Assembly: GCA_001548435.1 (NCBI GenBank)
Contig: AP017308.1
Coordinates: 4,473,030-4,537,029, forward strand
Length of the DNA: 64,000 nucleotides
From: Leptolyngbya sp. NIES-3755
GTDB lineage: Bacteria; Cyanobacteriota; Cyanobacteriia; Leptolyngbyales; Leptolyngbyaceae
Direction: 5' to 3'
Shown here: positions 25,446 to 34,511 of the stretch, in pieces
Position numbering within the stretch: the stretch's first letter is position 1
Layout: every line of letters begins with the position of its first letter
Translations under genes and position numbers: made by a program
The notes under the pieces: model-generated
Told to the model about the DNA's origin: nothing
The model's input: the letters and a program-made list of their open reading frames with translations, nothing else
Database searches by the model: none

Positions 25446-27403
25446 TTTTCCAAGAACTGATATTAGAAAACTTTGGTCCTTACAAAGGACGACAGGTGTT
25501 TGATTTGCGTCCCGGCAAGGATCAGCAAACAATTGTTTTATTTGGGGGTATGAATGGTGGTGGTAAAACGACGCTGATGGACGCAATTCGTCTAGCGCTC
25601 TATGGTCATCGCGCTCCCTGCTCCACTCGCGGCACCCTTAACTATCCTGAATTTCTTAAACAGTGCATTAACCGACAGGCACAAGATGCGGGTGTGGAAC
25701 TCGTCTTTCAGCAAACCCTGAATAACGAAGCGCAACCTACCGAGTTTAGAATTTATCGCACTTGGACGCTCGCGATTAGCCAGCGAGACAGCCTAAGAAT
25801 TTCAACGAACGGCGAAATTGCACCTGATTTAGCACAGAAGTGGGACGAACGGATTGAGGATCTGCTGCCTCTGGGAATTTCTCGTCTGTTTTTATTTGAT
25901 GGTGAACAGGTCGGTGAATTAGCCGACCAGGATACGCTGCCCCAGTCTGTTACAAGTGCCATTCGATCACTGTTGGGACTCGAATTGCCCGATCGCCTCT
26001 CTGCCGATCTCGATGTGTTGACCTCTCGCAAGCGTAAATCTCTGGCAACCGCTCAAGAACAAGCACAGTTAATGGAAATTGAGCAACGCTTAGAGTCTCA
26101 GGAACAGGAACGCCGCACCCTGGTTAACAGAAGGGCGGCTATCCAACAAAAATTGGAACAGGCAGAAGACAAACTGCGGCGGGCAGAAGAGCGGTTCCTC
26201 TCTGAAGGGGGCAAAATTGCAGCAGAGCAAACCCAGCAAGAGAGTCAATTGCAGCAGGCAAAGGATAAAGCCGACACTCATCGAACCGCTTTGCGCGAAA
26301 TTGCTGCCGGAGTATTGCCTCTGGCACTGATTCAGCCTTTACTTCAACAGGCTGAGGCTCAGGCACAACAAGAAGTTCGACACTTACAGTTAGAGGTTGC
26401 CAGGGATCTGTTGAAAGAACGCACATCAAACCTGCTTCAGTTCGTCAAGTCATTAGACTTAGAGACGAGTCAAGTCAAGCGGATTCAGACATTTTTGAAA
26501 AAACAAGACAAGGAAATTGCCCAGCCCACAGGCGAAACTTGGTTGGGAGCCGATATAGACCTACTCCATCAACTGACCCACACACTGCACTACGCGCTAC
26601 CGCATGAAATTCAGGTGGCAGAGGAACAGCTAGAGCAGCTTCAGACTTGTCAGGAGACGATCGAGACGATCGAACGCTACCTGGCAACCGCCGCTTCCCC
26701 TGAGATTTATGACAGGTTGGTGCAGCAGGTACGGCAAGCGCAGACGGATGTCGTTCAACTCAAAGCTGATCGCGAACACAGTCAGCGGCTTCTAGAGCAG
26801 GCAGAACAAGCGATTGCTCGGACTAAGCAAGAACTAATGGACTACGGCAAGCTAGCGATCGACCGCAAAAATGATGAGCATACGCTAATGGCGATCGACA
26901 AAGTTCAAGAAACGCTCAAAGTGTTCAAGCAAAAGCTAAAACTCCGCAAGCTCAACCAGCTTGAAACCCTGGTGACAGAATGCTTTCTCTACTTGCTGCA
27001 CAAATCGAACCTGGTGCATCGCGTCCAAATTGACACCGGAACCTTCAGCCTCTCTCTATTCGACTATGACGGTCAGCCCGTGCCCAAGCATCGACTTTCA
27101 GCGGGGGAAAAGCAGCTATTGGCGATCTCCCTACTGTGGGGATTAGCCCGCGCCTCTGGTCGGCAGTTACCTGTGGCGATCGACACTCCTTTGGGTCGGC
27201 TTGATTCCTCTCACCGCAATAATCTAGTTGATCGTTACTTTCCACAAGCCAGCCACCAGGTGCTACTGCTTTCGACCGATACCGAAATTGGCAAGGTGGA
27301 GGTAAAACGGCTGAGGGAGAACGGGGCGATCTCCCGTGAGTATCTGCTGAAGTACGATCGCGCCAAACACCAAACCCAAGTCAAACCTGGTTACTTCTGG
27401 TAA
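25442..27403 (+). CDS. dndD: DNA phosphorothioation protein DndD (SMC-like ATPase)
   Basis: A 653-residue ATPase with Walker A GGMNGGGKT (K42), the RLFLFDGEQVGELAD motif typical of DndD, and about 350 residues of coiled coil. The C-terminal ABC half has LSAGEKQLLAISLLWGLA and the Walker B/D-loop VAIDTPLGRLDSSHR. DndD is thought to provide ATP-driven DNA structural change or nicking during sulfur incorporation. It is coupled to dndC by a 4-bp overlap, and dndE follows 5 bp downstream. Confidence 0.95.
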   Translation: MIFQELILENFGPYKGRQVFDLRPGKDQQTIVLFGGMNGGGKTTLMDAIRLALYGHRAPCSTRGTLNYPEFLKQCINRQAQDAGVELVFQQTLNNEAQPTEFRIYRTWTLAISQRDSLRISTNGEIAPDLAQKWDERIEDLLPLGISRLFLFDGEQVGELADQDTLPQSVTSAIRSLLGLELPDRLSADLDVLTSRKRKSLATAQEQAQLMEIEQRLESQEQERRTLVNRRAAIQQKLEQAEDKLRRAEERFLSEGGKIAAEQTQQESQLQQAKDKADTHRTALREIAAGVLPLALIQPLLQQAEAQAQQEVRHLQLEVARDLLKERTSNLLQFVKSLDLETSQVKRIQTFLKKQDKEIAQPTGETWLGADIDLLHQLTHTLHYALPHEIQVAEEQLEQLQTCQETIETIERYLATAASPEIYDRLVQQVRQAQTDVVQLKADREHSQRLLEQAEQAIARTKQELMDYGKLAIDRKNDEHTLMAIDKVQETLKVFKQKLKLRKLNQLETLVTECFLYLLHKSNLVHRVQIDTGTFSLSLFDYDGQPVPKHRLSAGEKQLLAISLLWGLARASGRQLPVAIDTPLGRLDSSHRNNLVDRYFPQASHQVLLLSTDTEIGKVEVKRLRENGAISREYLLKYDRAKHQTQVKPGYFW

Positions 27404-27408
27404 AGCCT

Positions 27409-27801
27409 ATGGAACCCCCCGTTGATCGAGTCCGCATTTCCCAAGCCGCCAAGGATCAGCTGATCAAGCTCAAGCGTGTCACCAAGATTGATCAGTGGAA
27501 TGTTCTTTGCCGCTGGGCTTTGTGCCGCTCTTTAGCAGAACCTACTCCACCATCGCCTATCGCAATCCCTGCTGATAGCAATGTGGAGATGACTTGGCAA
27601 GTGTTTGGAGGGACGATTGGAGATTTGCTTATTGCTGTTCTTAAACAGCGTTGCATTAATGATGGATTTGGTACGAACGCAGAAATTCTTGCGATTCAGT
27701 TTCGACTGCACTTGCACAGGGGAATTGGATATCTAGCTGCTGATCCACAGTTAAAAGCCATCGAGCACATTATCTTACAAACTTTACCATCAAGCCAGTA
27801 G
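27409..27801 (+). CDS. dndE: DNA phosphorothioation protein DndE
   Basis: A 130-residue protein with the DndE pattern VRISQAAKDQLIKLKRVTKI followed by WNVLCRWALCRSLAEP. DndE binds nicked double-stranded DNA and is required for phosphorothioation with DndC and DndD. It is the last gene of the plus-strand operon. The next two genes are convergent on the minus strand, and their base composition is clearly more A/T-rich. Confidence 0.92.
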   Translation: MEPPVDRVRISQAAKDQLIKLKRVTKIDQWNVLCRWALCRSLAEPTPPSPIAIPADSNVEMTWQVFGGTIGDLLIAVLKQRCINDGFGTNAEILAIQFRLHLHRGIGYLAADPQLKAIEHIILQTLPSSQ

Positions 27802-27811
27802 GATGACTTTT

Positions 27812-28795
27812 TTACATCAGCATTTCCACGAATGACGGGAAGTATTTGTACAGTTGTGCATAACATTTAACATCTTTTAGGGGTATACATTTTCGATCTA
27901 AAACATCACAGTCACCTGTAGGCATCTGACAGTCAAGATACTGAATTTCTTTTGTTGTGAGGTTTGGAACTTTTATTTCGTATGGTTCTTTTTCCATGTC
28001 TACATTGAAGTGTTTATTAAAGTTACATTGATTAGCTACATCATAATAGCCTTGTTCATAAATAAGCCATCCAATCGTTAGCATTCGGGAACCATCAGCG
28101 TAGCGAAAGTTAAAGACTTGCCTATATTCAAGCTTCTCCCTGTTTGAGCGTGCTGAATTTGTAGTTGCAAGGCTCTGTTCTAGTTGATTGTCAATAATTC
28201 TTTTATATAAATCTGCAAGTCTTTTACCAGTTAAGTCAGTTGATTGCAGATTAATAGGAATTTTTTCATTGGGAAGCCTTTCTCGTAGTTTACTTCTTCT
28301 AAACTCATCAAGCTTTTCCATTGAAAGATCTTCTTCTGAAGGACGTTCTGGCTCCGCACTAATTGTTACAATCAAGACACTACCAGATACTAGCTTTCCT
28401 ATCAACAGATCTATGTCATCAAGAACCTCAATTTTCAATGGATCATCATAATCAAGCCATACAATTGATTTTCTATCCCATGTAATTGTGGGTAAAATTT
28501 CGCTAGAATTTCCGTACTTAATATCAATACATCCAAAAGGCTTGTTATACTCAAAACGCTCCTTAGCATGTTTATCCTTTTCAATACTGATCATGTCCCC
28601 TCTATTCTTTCCAATGTGCAAAGACTTATGGAAAAGAATAAAGTCGCTAAAGTATGTTGAACCAAAACCAATATACCTGTAAGTTGCAAGATCCCCAAAA
28701 GGGCTTAGACATCGCAAAGAATCGCATATTATCTTTCTTTCAACCGCTTTCGCAGGACGAAGGCGATAGTTAATTTTTGAATAACTGCCGGACAT
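27812..28795 (-). CDS. Rossmann-fold methyltransferase-like protein, partner of GHKL ATPase
   Basis: A 327-residue protein whose middle resembles a class I methyltransferase: YRYIGFGSTYFSDFILF as a glycine motif I, MISIEKDKHAKERFE with an acidic residue at the end of strand 2, and IVWLDYDDPL at the motif IV position. No substrate can be assigned. It lies 5 bp after the MORC-like GHKL ATPase on the same strand, and the two form a compact A/T-rich cassette with weak HIP1 content, suggesting separate acquisition. It may be catalytically degenerate or a scaffold. Confidence 0.5.
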   Translation of the reverse strand: MSGSYSKINYRLRPAKAVERKIICDSLRCLSPFGDLATYRYIGFGSTYFSDFILFHKSLHIGKNRGDMISIEKDKHAKERFEYNKPFGCIDIKYGNSSEILPTITWDRKSIVWLDYDDPLKIEVLDDIDLLIGKLVSGSVLIVTISAEPERPSEEDLSMEKLDEFRRSKLRERLPNEKIPINLQSTDLTGKRLADLYKRIIDNQLEQSLATTNSARSNREKLEYRQVFNFRYADGSRMLTIGWLIYEQGYYDVANQCNFNKHFNVDMEKEPYEIKVPNLTTKEIQYLDCQMPTGDCDVLDRKCIPLKDVKCYAQLYKYFPSFVEMLM

Positions 28796-28800
28796 TTCTC

Positions 28801-30132
28801 TTACCCTTCGTTCATCAGGTAATACTCAAAAGTCTTCTCACCAACTTCCTTATTAGTGGATGCATTGAGTAGTTCTTTAACCAAGTTTATCTCTTCAAGT
28901 GGTCTGTTGTACTGGATATTTCCTCGCCTATCTCTGGGTGGAATCTCAGATTGCTCGGGCATTTCAAAGGACGTATTGGTATCAGCTTCAAACACAGAGT
29001 AGACTTTAGTCTGCGAATACGCTTCTTCAATTAAGCTCTCTTCTATCTCACCACGCTCTACTCGGCTCTTTTCTTCTGCCATTCTTCTTAAGAAAGTGAT
29101 AACAGGGGTTGTCAACTGATTTATTTCCTGCTTCACCGACTTGTATATAGGCGAGTCGTAATCAATTCCTGTTTTTGTAGTTGTCCAAGGTAAGTAAGCA
29201 GCATCATCAGACTCAAAAAAAGCATAACCTCTGAAGAACGCAAAGTCAGGGTGATATTTTGGAAAGCCAGTTTTCGTCCCCCATCCTGTTATTTCAGTTT
29301 GATCAGCTTCAAGAACCATGCGCTCATTGCAGAAAATGTACCATCCGCCTTCGTTTAGGTTTCTGTCTGATACACCTGCATACAAACTAACTTTCACAGG
29401 CGTATCGATTTCAAGACTTCCAAAATATTTATATTCTCTCTCAAATTTTGCTACTTTAATTTTGTCTGAAGCTCGGAGATTAAGGGAAATAGGGGCGATT
29501 TCCTCGCCGTTTATACTTATGCTTAATCCTTTCCCTATCTTAAGGGAGTAAGCAATTGTGATCTCCTGCTTTAATTGCGACAAAAAGTTGTCTAAGCCTA
29601 AATCCTCAGCAACACTCTCGTGCAATTCTTCAATTAAGATCTTGGTTCCCACTTCTTCAGTTGTGTATTGACGATTTTCTTGAATATCCTGAAACTCAAA
29701 CGTCCACTCGCTCTTCTTTTTCCACTCTTCTACATCTGCTGAGACTAAAAATCTTGAATCAGATGTAGTCGATTCAACTGTGAATTTTCTTCCTATTTTG
29801 AAGAAGGCTCGCTTCATCCCAATTCCAAATCTTCCAATCGACTTAGGGGTTGCCTCTGCATCATTCGCCCTACCAAACTTGAAAGCATATTCCTCTGCTT
29901 CTCTAACTGTTATGCCTCCACAGTTGTCCTCAATCTGGAACAAATTTTTGTTTGCTGAGATCTTTATCCAAAGTCCTTCGTAGCTTCCGTCGCTTTGTAA
30001 ACGAGTTGCGCCATCTACAGAGTTGTCAATCAAATCGACGATCGCACGAGTAAGGGGGATATCACGTACCAACATATATATGAATAGTTCTTTGGTTGGC
30101 TCGGCGTGAATGACCCTTGGGGCGGTGCTCAT
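28801..30132 (-). CDS. MORC/MutL-like GHKL ATPase
   Basis: A 443-residue protein with the Bergerat ATP-binding fold in the first 170 residues: AIVDLIDNSVDGA (motif I, E/D-x-x-x-N), IEDNCGGIT (motif II, D-x-G-G) and IGRFGIGMKRAFFKIG (motif III). An S5-like transducer region follows, then a helical tail. Prokaryotic MORC-like GHKL ATPases are known in restriction-modification and phosphorothioation neighbourhoods. It probably senses or loops DNA in defence. It is paired with the methyltransferase-like gene downstream. Confidence 0.78.
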   Translation of the reverse strand: MSTAPRVIHAEPTKELFIYMLVRDIPLTRAIVDLIDNSVDGATRLQSDGSYEGLWIKISANKNLFQIEDNCGGITVREAEEYAFKFGRANDAEATPKSIGRFGIGMKRAFFKIGRKFTVESTTSDSRFLVSADVEEWKKKSEWTFEFQDIQENRQYTTEEVGTKILIEELHESVAEDLGLDNFLSQLKQEITIAYSLKIGKGLSISINGEEIAPISLNLRASDKIKVAKFEREYKYFGSLEIDTPVKVSLYAGVSDRNLNEGGWYIFCNERMVLEADQTEITGWGTKTGFPKYHPDFAFFRGYAFFESDDAAYLPWTTTKTGIDYDSPIYKSVKQEINQLTTPVITFLRRMAEEKSRVERGEIEESLIEEAYSQTKVYSVFEADTNTSFEMPEQSEIPPRDRRGNIQYNRPLEEINLVKELLNASTNKEVGEKTFEYYLMNEG

Positions 30133-30212
30133 TTAAGTTCGCTCCCTGACAAATCTGGTTTTTGTAACATTTGCAACAGAGCCACACTTCAAAGTAGTGA
30201 TTTCTTCATAGT

Positions 30213-30455
30213 CTATTTTATGGCATATCTACCATCCGATAATTTCTCAAAAAACTTCTCGGCTACCGAGTTTCTGCGGTCTAACCCCTCACACCGCCGC
30301 TCTATCGCCCCGCGCACCATTGCTCTTGGATCTTTTGTATTAAAGGTGTACAGCCCTTTATCTAGAATTGCCTGAGTAATCTCGGCTGCCGTCATGGGTT
30401 GTTTAGCTTCTGTCAGCACCTCGATCGCCGCCTGAGCAATGGTACGCTTCTCCAT
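30213..30455 (-). CDS. HARE-HTH domain protein
   Basis: An 80-residue protein (MEKRTIAQAAIEVLTEAKQP...ITQAILDKGLY...DPRAMVRGAI...) matching the HARE-HTH winged helix, a DNA-binding domain shared by restriction enzymes, RNA polymerase delta and chromatin proteins. The ATG at 30455 has GGGGAGA about 6 nt upstream and is preferred to the TTG at 30479, which would overlap the upstream gene. It is the second gene of a minus-strand pair with the PAPS-reductase-like gene and could read modified DNA for it. Confidence 0.75.
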   Translation of the reverse strand: MEKRTIAQAAIEVLTEAKQPMTAAEITQAILDKGLYTFNTKDPRAMVRGAIERRCEGLDRRNSVAEKFFEKLSDGRYAIK

Positions 30456-30475
30456 AGATTTCTCCCCGTTCCACT

Positions 30476-31696
30476 TCAAATCTCATCAAATAATAGTGGC
30501 TGAACGCTCCCATCGGGCAAAATTTCAGGCAGCCACTCATCGCCTCGGTGTTCCGTCCCATCCCAGCGCTCAGGGTAAGTGTTTGCGGCGATCAGTTCCT
30601 CAATCCGTGCTAACTCTTCATCATTTATAAGGTTAAGTTCTGGCTTGCCAAGCGATCGCGCTGCGCCATTCACTTCGGCTTGGATTGCCAAAACCTGCTC
30701 CAGCATCCAACGCCGAGCTTCTAGGTGCAAAGGACCCAAACGATTTCTACCAATATACTTAGTTGCTGACTTTCGCTCTTCGCCGTGCTTACGGAGCCGA
30801 TGTTGCGGCTTTCGCACTTGCCAGTACAAGGGTCTGAGTTTTTGCAACGGGGCTAGATATGCCCACTCTGGTTGGGCAACGAGGCGATCGAGCGCCGCAT
30901 CCTGCTGTACAAGCGGGCACCCAATACAACCCGTCCGCGCATTCAACGGTTCCTCGCCATCACTCACATCCTGCCCATAGATTCTGGCGATTTCAAAGGT
31001 GGGAAAACCAAGTTCTAAATCGGACTGAAGCAACCAATCCCACACATGGCAGACCCGCCAGTGGACGATCGGAGCCAGCGTATCTGCCACTGCACCAGAA
31101 GACGAATGCTGGAACCAACCCTGTCCACACTCCCCGCCATCCTTCGTACAACTCACGGCGATGCGCTGATCGCGGGCAGCACTTTCGCCAATCCGCACAC
31201 CTGTCAGCATTAGGAACTTTTCACCCCGCTTCTGGCGCAGCGCTTCAAGTTCCCGCTCCATACTCATGACTTTCAACTTGGGTGTACACCAGCGAAACGT
31301 ATTCGACGGCGGCGGCACCCCACGACCCAAAATATAGACAAAATAGCGGTGATCCAATTCGGGTAGAACGACACGTGTCTCAAAACTGCCTTCATTGAAG
31401 AGAGGTTGAAGACGATTTTTCAAGGCATCCAAAATGTTGAGCGCACTCGTATGCAGGGGCGGCAACTCTTGACGAGTGTCAGCGTAGAGAATGGTGAGAC
31501 TTTCAGGCATGGGAACCTGTCCTGTTTCGAGCAGGTGAGCCACGAGCGTCACGGTGGCGGAAGAATCTTTTCCACCAGAGAAGGCGATCGCCCAATGTTT
31601 GTAGAAAGAGCCATAGTGACGCAGCGATTCTGCCGATAGCTCAATGCTTTTCGGCAACGTCAGGCGCTCTTCTTCAAACAAACTTAAGGTTCTCAT
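30476..31696 (-). CDS. PAPS-reductase-like protein (DndC-related)
   Basis: A 406-residue protein with the PP-loop AIAFSGGKDSSATVTL (about residues 36-51), the FRWCTPKLKV segment and a later Cys cluster NARTGCIGCPL. These features resemble DndC but the protein is shorter and diverged. It may be a second sulfurtransferase-like ATPase or a sensor, and proteins of this type are frequent near dnd genes. It is divergent from the methyltransferase at 31856 across a 159-bp gap that should hold both promoters. Confidence 0.78.
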   Translation of the reverse strand: MRTLSLFEEERLTLPKSIELSAESLRHYGSFYKHWAIAFSGGKDSSATVTLVAHLLETGQVPMPESLTILYADTRQELPPLHTSALNILDALKNRLQPLFNEGSFETRVVLPELDHRYFVYILGRGVPPPSNTFRWCTPKLKVMSMERELEALRQKRGEKFLMLTGVRIGESAARDQRIAVSCTKDGGECGQGWFQHSSSGAVADTLAPIVHWRVCHVWDWLLQSDLELGFPTFEIARIYGQDVSDGEEPLNARTGCIGCPLVQQDAALDRLVAQPEWAYLAPLQKLRPLYWQVRKPQHRLRKHGEERKSATKYIGRNRLGPLHLEARRWMLEQVLAIQAEVNGAARSLGKPELNLINDEELARIEELIAANTYPERWDGTEHRGDEWLPEILPDGSVQPLLFDEI

Positions 31697-31855
31697 TGAT
31701 CGCGCTTTTATCCTCCCAGTGGCTCCAACAATAGCAGAAGTTTAGGTTTTACACTAGATGTGGAGGTCAGAATTTTGAAAGCGTTGTTTTATACACTAAC
31801 CGACCTCTCAAGCCCTGTTTAGTATAACCGTACTGGCATCTGTTCTACTTCTCGT

Positions 31856-34006
31856 ATGAGTAAATGCCCTTATGCTAGTTTTAGCGACTGGGTAAGCTTT
31901 ATGGACGGCGTAGAGTTGGCAGTGTGCGCTTCAAAATTGACTGATAAGCAATTTGCTGAAATAGTGACGTGCTGCGATCGTAGTTTGATCGGTAAGCGAT
32001 TAATAGGTGCGTTTTACGTTCACATTTCTGCCTTGCCAGCCCTTGACCCAGCGCTGCAAGCCTACGAACGGTCCGCCCACCGCTATCTTCAACAATCGAT
32101 TACCCCAACACTGATTAAATTCAGTACCAGCCAGCCTAAAGTCTCTTACCTGTTCTATCCAGACTTTGATACTGACCCGCATCCAGCACTTCAGCACAGT
32201 ATTCAAGTCGATCTCAGCACGGGGCAAGTGGGCGATCGCGACTATCTGAACGCCAACAATCCATTCGTTCTACACCGTAAGGAAACCTTTGTCACGTCAG
32301 ACTACCCTCACTACGCGGAATTTGCTGAATTGACGCGGCAGCAGGATGTTTTAGGATTGCTGGCTAATTCTCGCGACATCGGGACGCAATTGGGCTGGCA
32401 GCAGAGACTGCGATCACACCGCATCGAACTGCATGGTCATCGATTGGCTTGTCCGTTGAATGCGCCCCATACACCCCCAAAAATCGATCGCCACAAAGCT
32501 GCTCTGGTTCGTACTGCCCTGTCTAAGCCTGTGCGATCGGCACTGGAAGCAGGACTGTTCACGCCAGATACGACGTTTTTTGACTATGGTTGTGGGCACG
32601 GTAGCGATGTCCAACGCATTGCAGAGCAGGGCTTTTCTGGTTCTGGCTGGGACCCGTACTATCAGCCCGATACTCCTTGTACCACTGCTGATATCGTCAA
32701 TCTGGGCTACGTGATTAACGTCATTGAGAATCCGGCTGAACGGCGGGACGCACTGGTCAAGGCATGGGCACTGACTCAAAGAGTGCTGATTGTCGCAGCG
32801 CAGGTTCTAATCGAAGACCGCATTCGAGGCACAGTGATTTACGGCGATGGGGTGATCACACGCCGCAACACGTTTCAGAAGAATTATGAGCAGGAAGAAC
32901 TGAAGGTTTACATCGATCAGGTTTTAGGAGTTGATGCCATCCCAGTTGCGTTGGGCATCTATTTCGTCTTTCGGGATGAAGCACAGGCGCAGAGTTTTCG
33001 GGCTTCTCGTTTTCGATCGCGCACCACCACACCGAGAGTCAAAGCCAGCGTCCGACGATTTGAGGAATATAAAGAACTGCTGGCTCCGTTGATGGCGTTC
33101 GTCAGCGATCGCGGACGGTTGCCCCTGGCAGAGGAAATTCACGACTTCACGCCACTGCAAGCCGAATTTGGTTCACTCCGCAAAGCGTTCCAGGTGGTGC
33201 TGCAAGCCACCCATGTTCAGGAGTGGGATGCGATCGCTGACAAGCGCCGTCAAGATTTGCTGCTGTACCTTGCTCTCAGCCATTTCAGCCGTCGCCCAAA
33301 GCTGCGGGAGTTTACTTCAGTGGTGCAAAATGACATCAAATCTCTGTTTGGTGGCTATCAACAAGCCTGTGCCGCAGCGGATCTGATGCTGTTGAGTTTG
33401 GGCAATTTGGAGATTATCGGCACGCGATGCCAAGCCAGCTCGATCGGGAAAAAGCTGTCTAATTCGCTGTGGGTGCATGTGTCGGCGATCGAGGCGCTTG
33501 ATCCCCTACTGCGACTCTACGAAGGGTGCGCGTCTCGCACGATCGGTCGCCCTGAAGAAGCGAATGTGATCAAATTCCATTGCTGCCAGCCCAAGATTTC
33601 TTACCTGGTTTACCCTAACTTCGACGCTGATCCGCATCCTGCCCTACACACAAGTATGCAGGTTGATTTGCGGGATCTGCACGTCAGCTACCGTGACTAT
33701 GATCCAGACGACAACCCGCCCGTGCTGCACCAGAAGGATTTGCTGGTGATGTCAGAGTACCCGCTCTACGAGAAGTTTGCCAAGCTGAGTCGGCAGGAGC
33801 AGGATTGGGGACTGTTGGAGAATTGGGAGAAGATTCGCGATCGACGAGGTTGGCAGAAATGCCTGGAAGACCACTGTGCGGAGTTGAAGGGGCATCGGGT
33901 CGTGTGGCGGAAGGATGCTGATCCGTATCGGGTGAAGTTGATGCGAAGCCTACGGCGAGGTGAACGAGACAAGCAGAACGAAAAGGGGGAGAATGCCGAT
34001 GCTTGA
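31856..34006 (+). CDS. DNA phosphorothioation-associated putative methyltransferase
   Basis: A 716-residue protein. The middle holds a class I SAM methyltransferase (TFFDYGCGHGSDVQRIAEQG, then DIVNLGYVINVIENP). Flanking it are two copies of a roughly 170-residue domain: about residues 37-201 (IGKRLIGAFYVHISALPALD, YLFYPDFDTDPHPAL) and about 525-700 (IGKKLSNSLWVHVSAIEALD, YLVYPNFDADPHPAL). I recognise it as the family annotated phosphorothioation-associated putative methyltransferase; its substrate is unknown. The next gene overlaps its 3' end. Confidence 0.82.
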   Translation: MSKCPYASFSDWVSFMDGVELAVCASKLTDKQFAEIVTCCDRSLIGKRLIGAFYVHISALPALDPALQAYERSAHRYLQQSITPTLIKFSTSQPKVSYLFYPDFDTDPHPALQHSIQVDLSTGQVGDRDYLNANNPFVLHRKETFVTSDYPHYAEFAELTRQQDVLGLLANSRDIGTQLGWQQRLRSHRIELHGHRLACPLNAPHTPPKIDRHKAALVRTALSKPVRSALEAGLFTPDTTFFDYGCGHGSDVQRIAEQGFSGSGWDPYYQPDTPCTTADIVNLGYVINVIENPAERRDALVKAWALTQRVLIVAAQVLIEDRIRGTVIYGDGVITRRNTFQKNYEQEELKVYIDQVLGVDAIPVALGIYFVFRDEAQAQSFRASRFRSRTTTPRVKASVRRFEEYKELLAPLMAFVSDRGRLPLAEEIHDFTPLQAEFGSLRKAFQVVLQATHVQEWDAIADKRRQDLLLYLALSHFSRRPKLREFTSVVQNDIKSLFGGYQQACAAADLMLLSLGNLEIIGTRCQASSIGKKLSNSLWVHVSAIEALDPLLRLYEGCASRTIGRPEEANVIKFHCCQPKISYLVYPNFDADPHPALHTSMQVDLRDLHVSYRDYDPDDNPPVLHQKDLLVMSEYPLYEKFAKLSRQEQDWGLLENWEKIRDRRGWQKCLEDHCAELKGHRVVWRKDADPYRVKLMRSLRRGERDKQNEKGENADA

Positions 34007-34511
34007 TTTAGCCAAAGTTGAACAGATTGCCCAATCTTACTCGCCTCAAGAGATTTTTGCGGCACTCGTTTGGCAGCGTCGATTCAATGAATTTGATGGG
34101 AAAGAAGTCATTACTGATTTAGCAAAACATCCCCAACTTTGGCGTAGTTTCTTATTTACTAAACCCATCTATGCCCCTGATAAAAAGGGGTTGAGCTTTT
34201 GTGGTGTGATTGACACGCTGCTGGCAATGGCAAACTACCGCCCCATGCCCGAAACCAGCATGATTCATTTCATCCCTTATCCAGCCGATACCCTTTACAT
34301 TCTTGCCGAAAATCAAGACACGGTGGTGGCTCAACTTGTAGATTTGGGCAAGGCGTGGCGCGCTGATGCTGTGAATGTGTGCGATGGGATCAACGCCGAA
34401 GAGGAGTTTCCCTTTCGAGATTATGTCAAAGTTCGCTTGCAGCACTCGCTGTGGGGCGATGATATTGAAGAAGATTGCGATGCCGTCGTGATTTCTTACT
34501 GGTGGGATTGA
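33993..34511 (+). CDS. Hypothetical protein coupled to the methyltransferase
   Basis: A 172-residue soluble protein (MPMLDLAKVEQIAQSYSP...) with no motif that I recognise. The ATG at 33993 is chosen because AAGGGGGAG lies directly upstream; the frame is open further 5'. It overlaps the methyltransferase gene by 14 bp, so the two are translated together and probably act together. The C-terminus is acidic and aromatic (DDIEEDCDAVVISYWWD). Confidence 0.6.
   Translation: MPMLDLAKVEQIAQSYSPQEIFAALVWQRRFNEFDGKEVITDLAKHPQLWRSFLFTKPIYAPDKKGLSFCGVIDTLLAMANYRPMPETSMIHFIPYPADTLYILAENQDTVVAQLVDLGKAWRADAVNVCDGINAEEEFPFRDYVKVRLQHSLWGDDIEEDCDAVVISYWWD

Noticed and set aside
30439-31269. Plus-strand ORFs opposite the PAPS-reductase-like gene.
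   Set aside because: They are low-quality shadow frames of a well-supported minus-strand gene with a PP-loop and Cys motifs.
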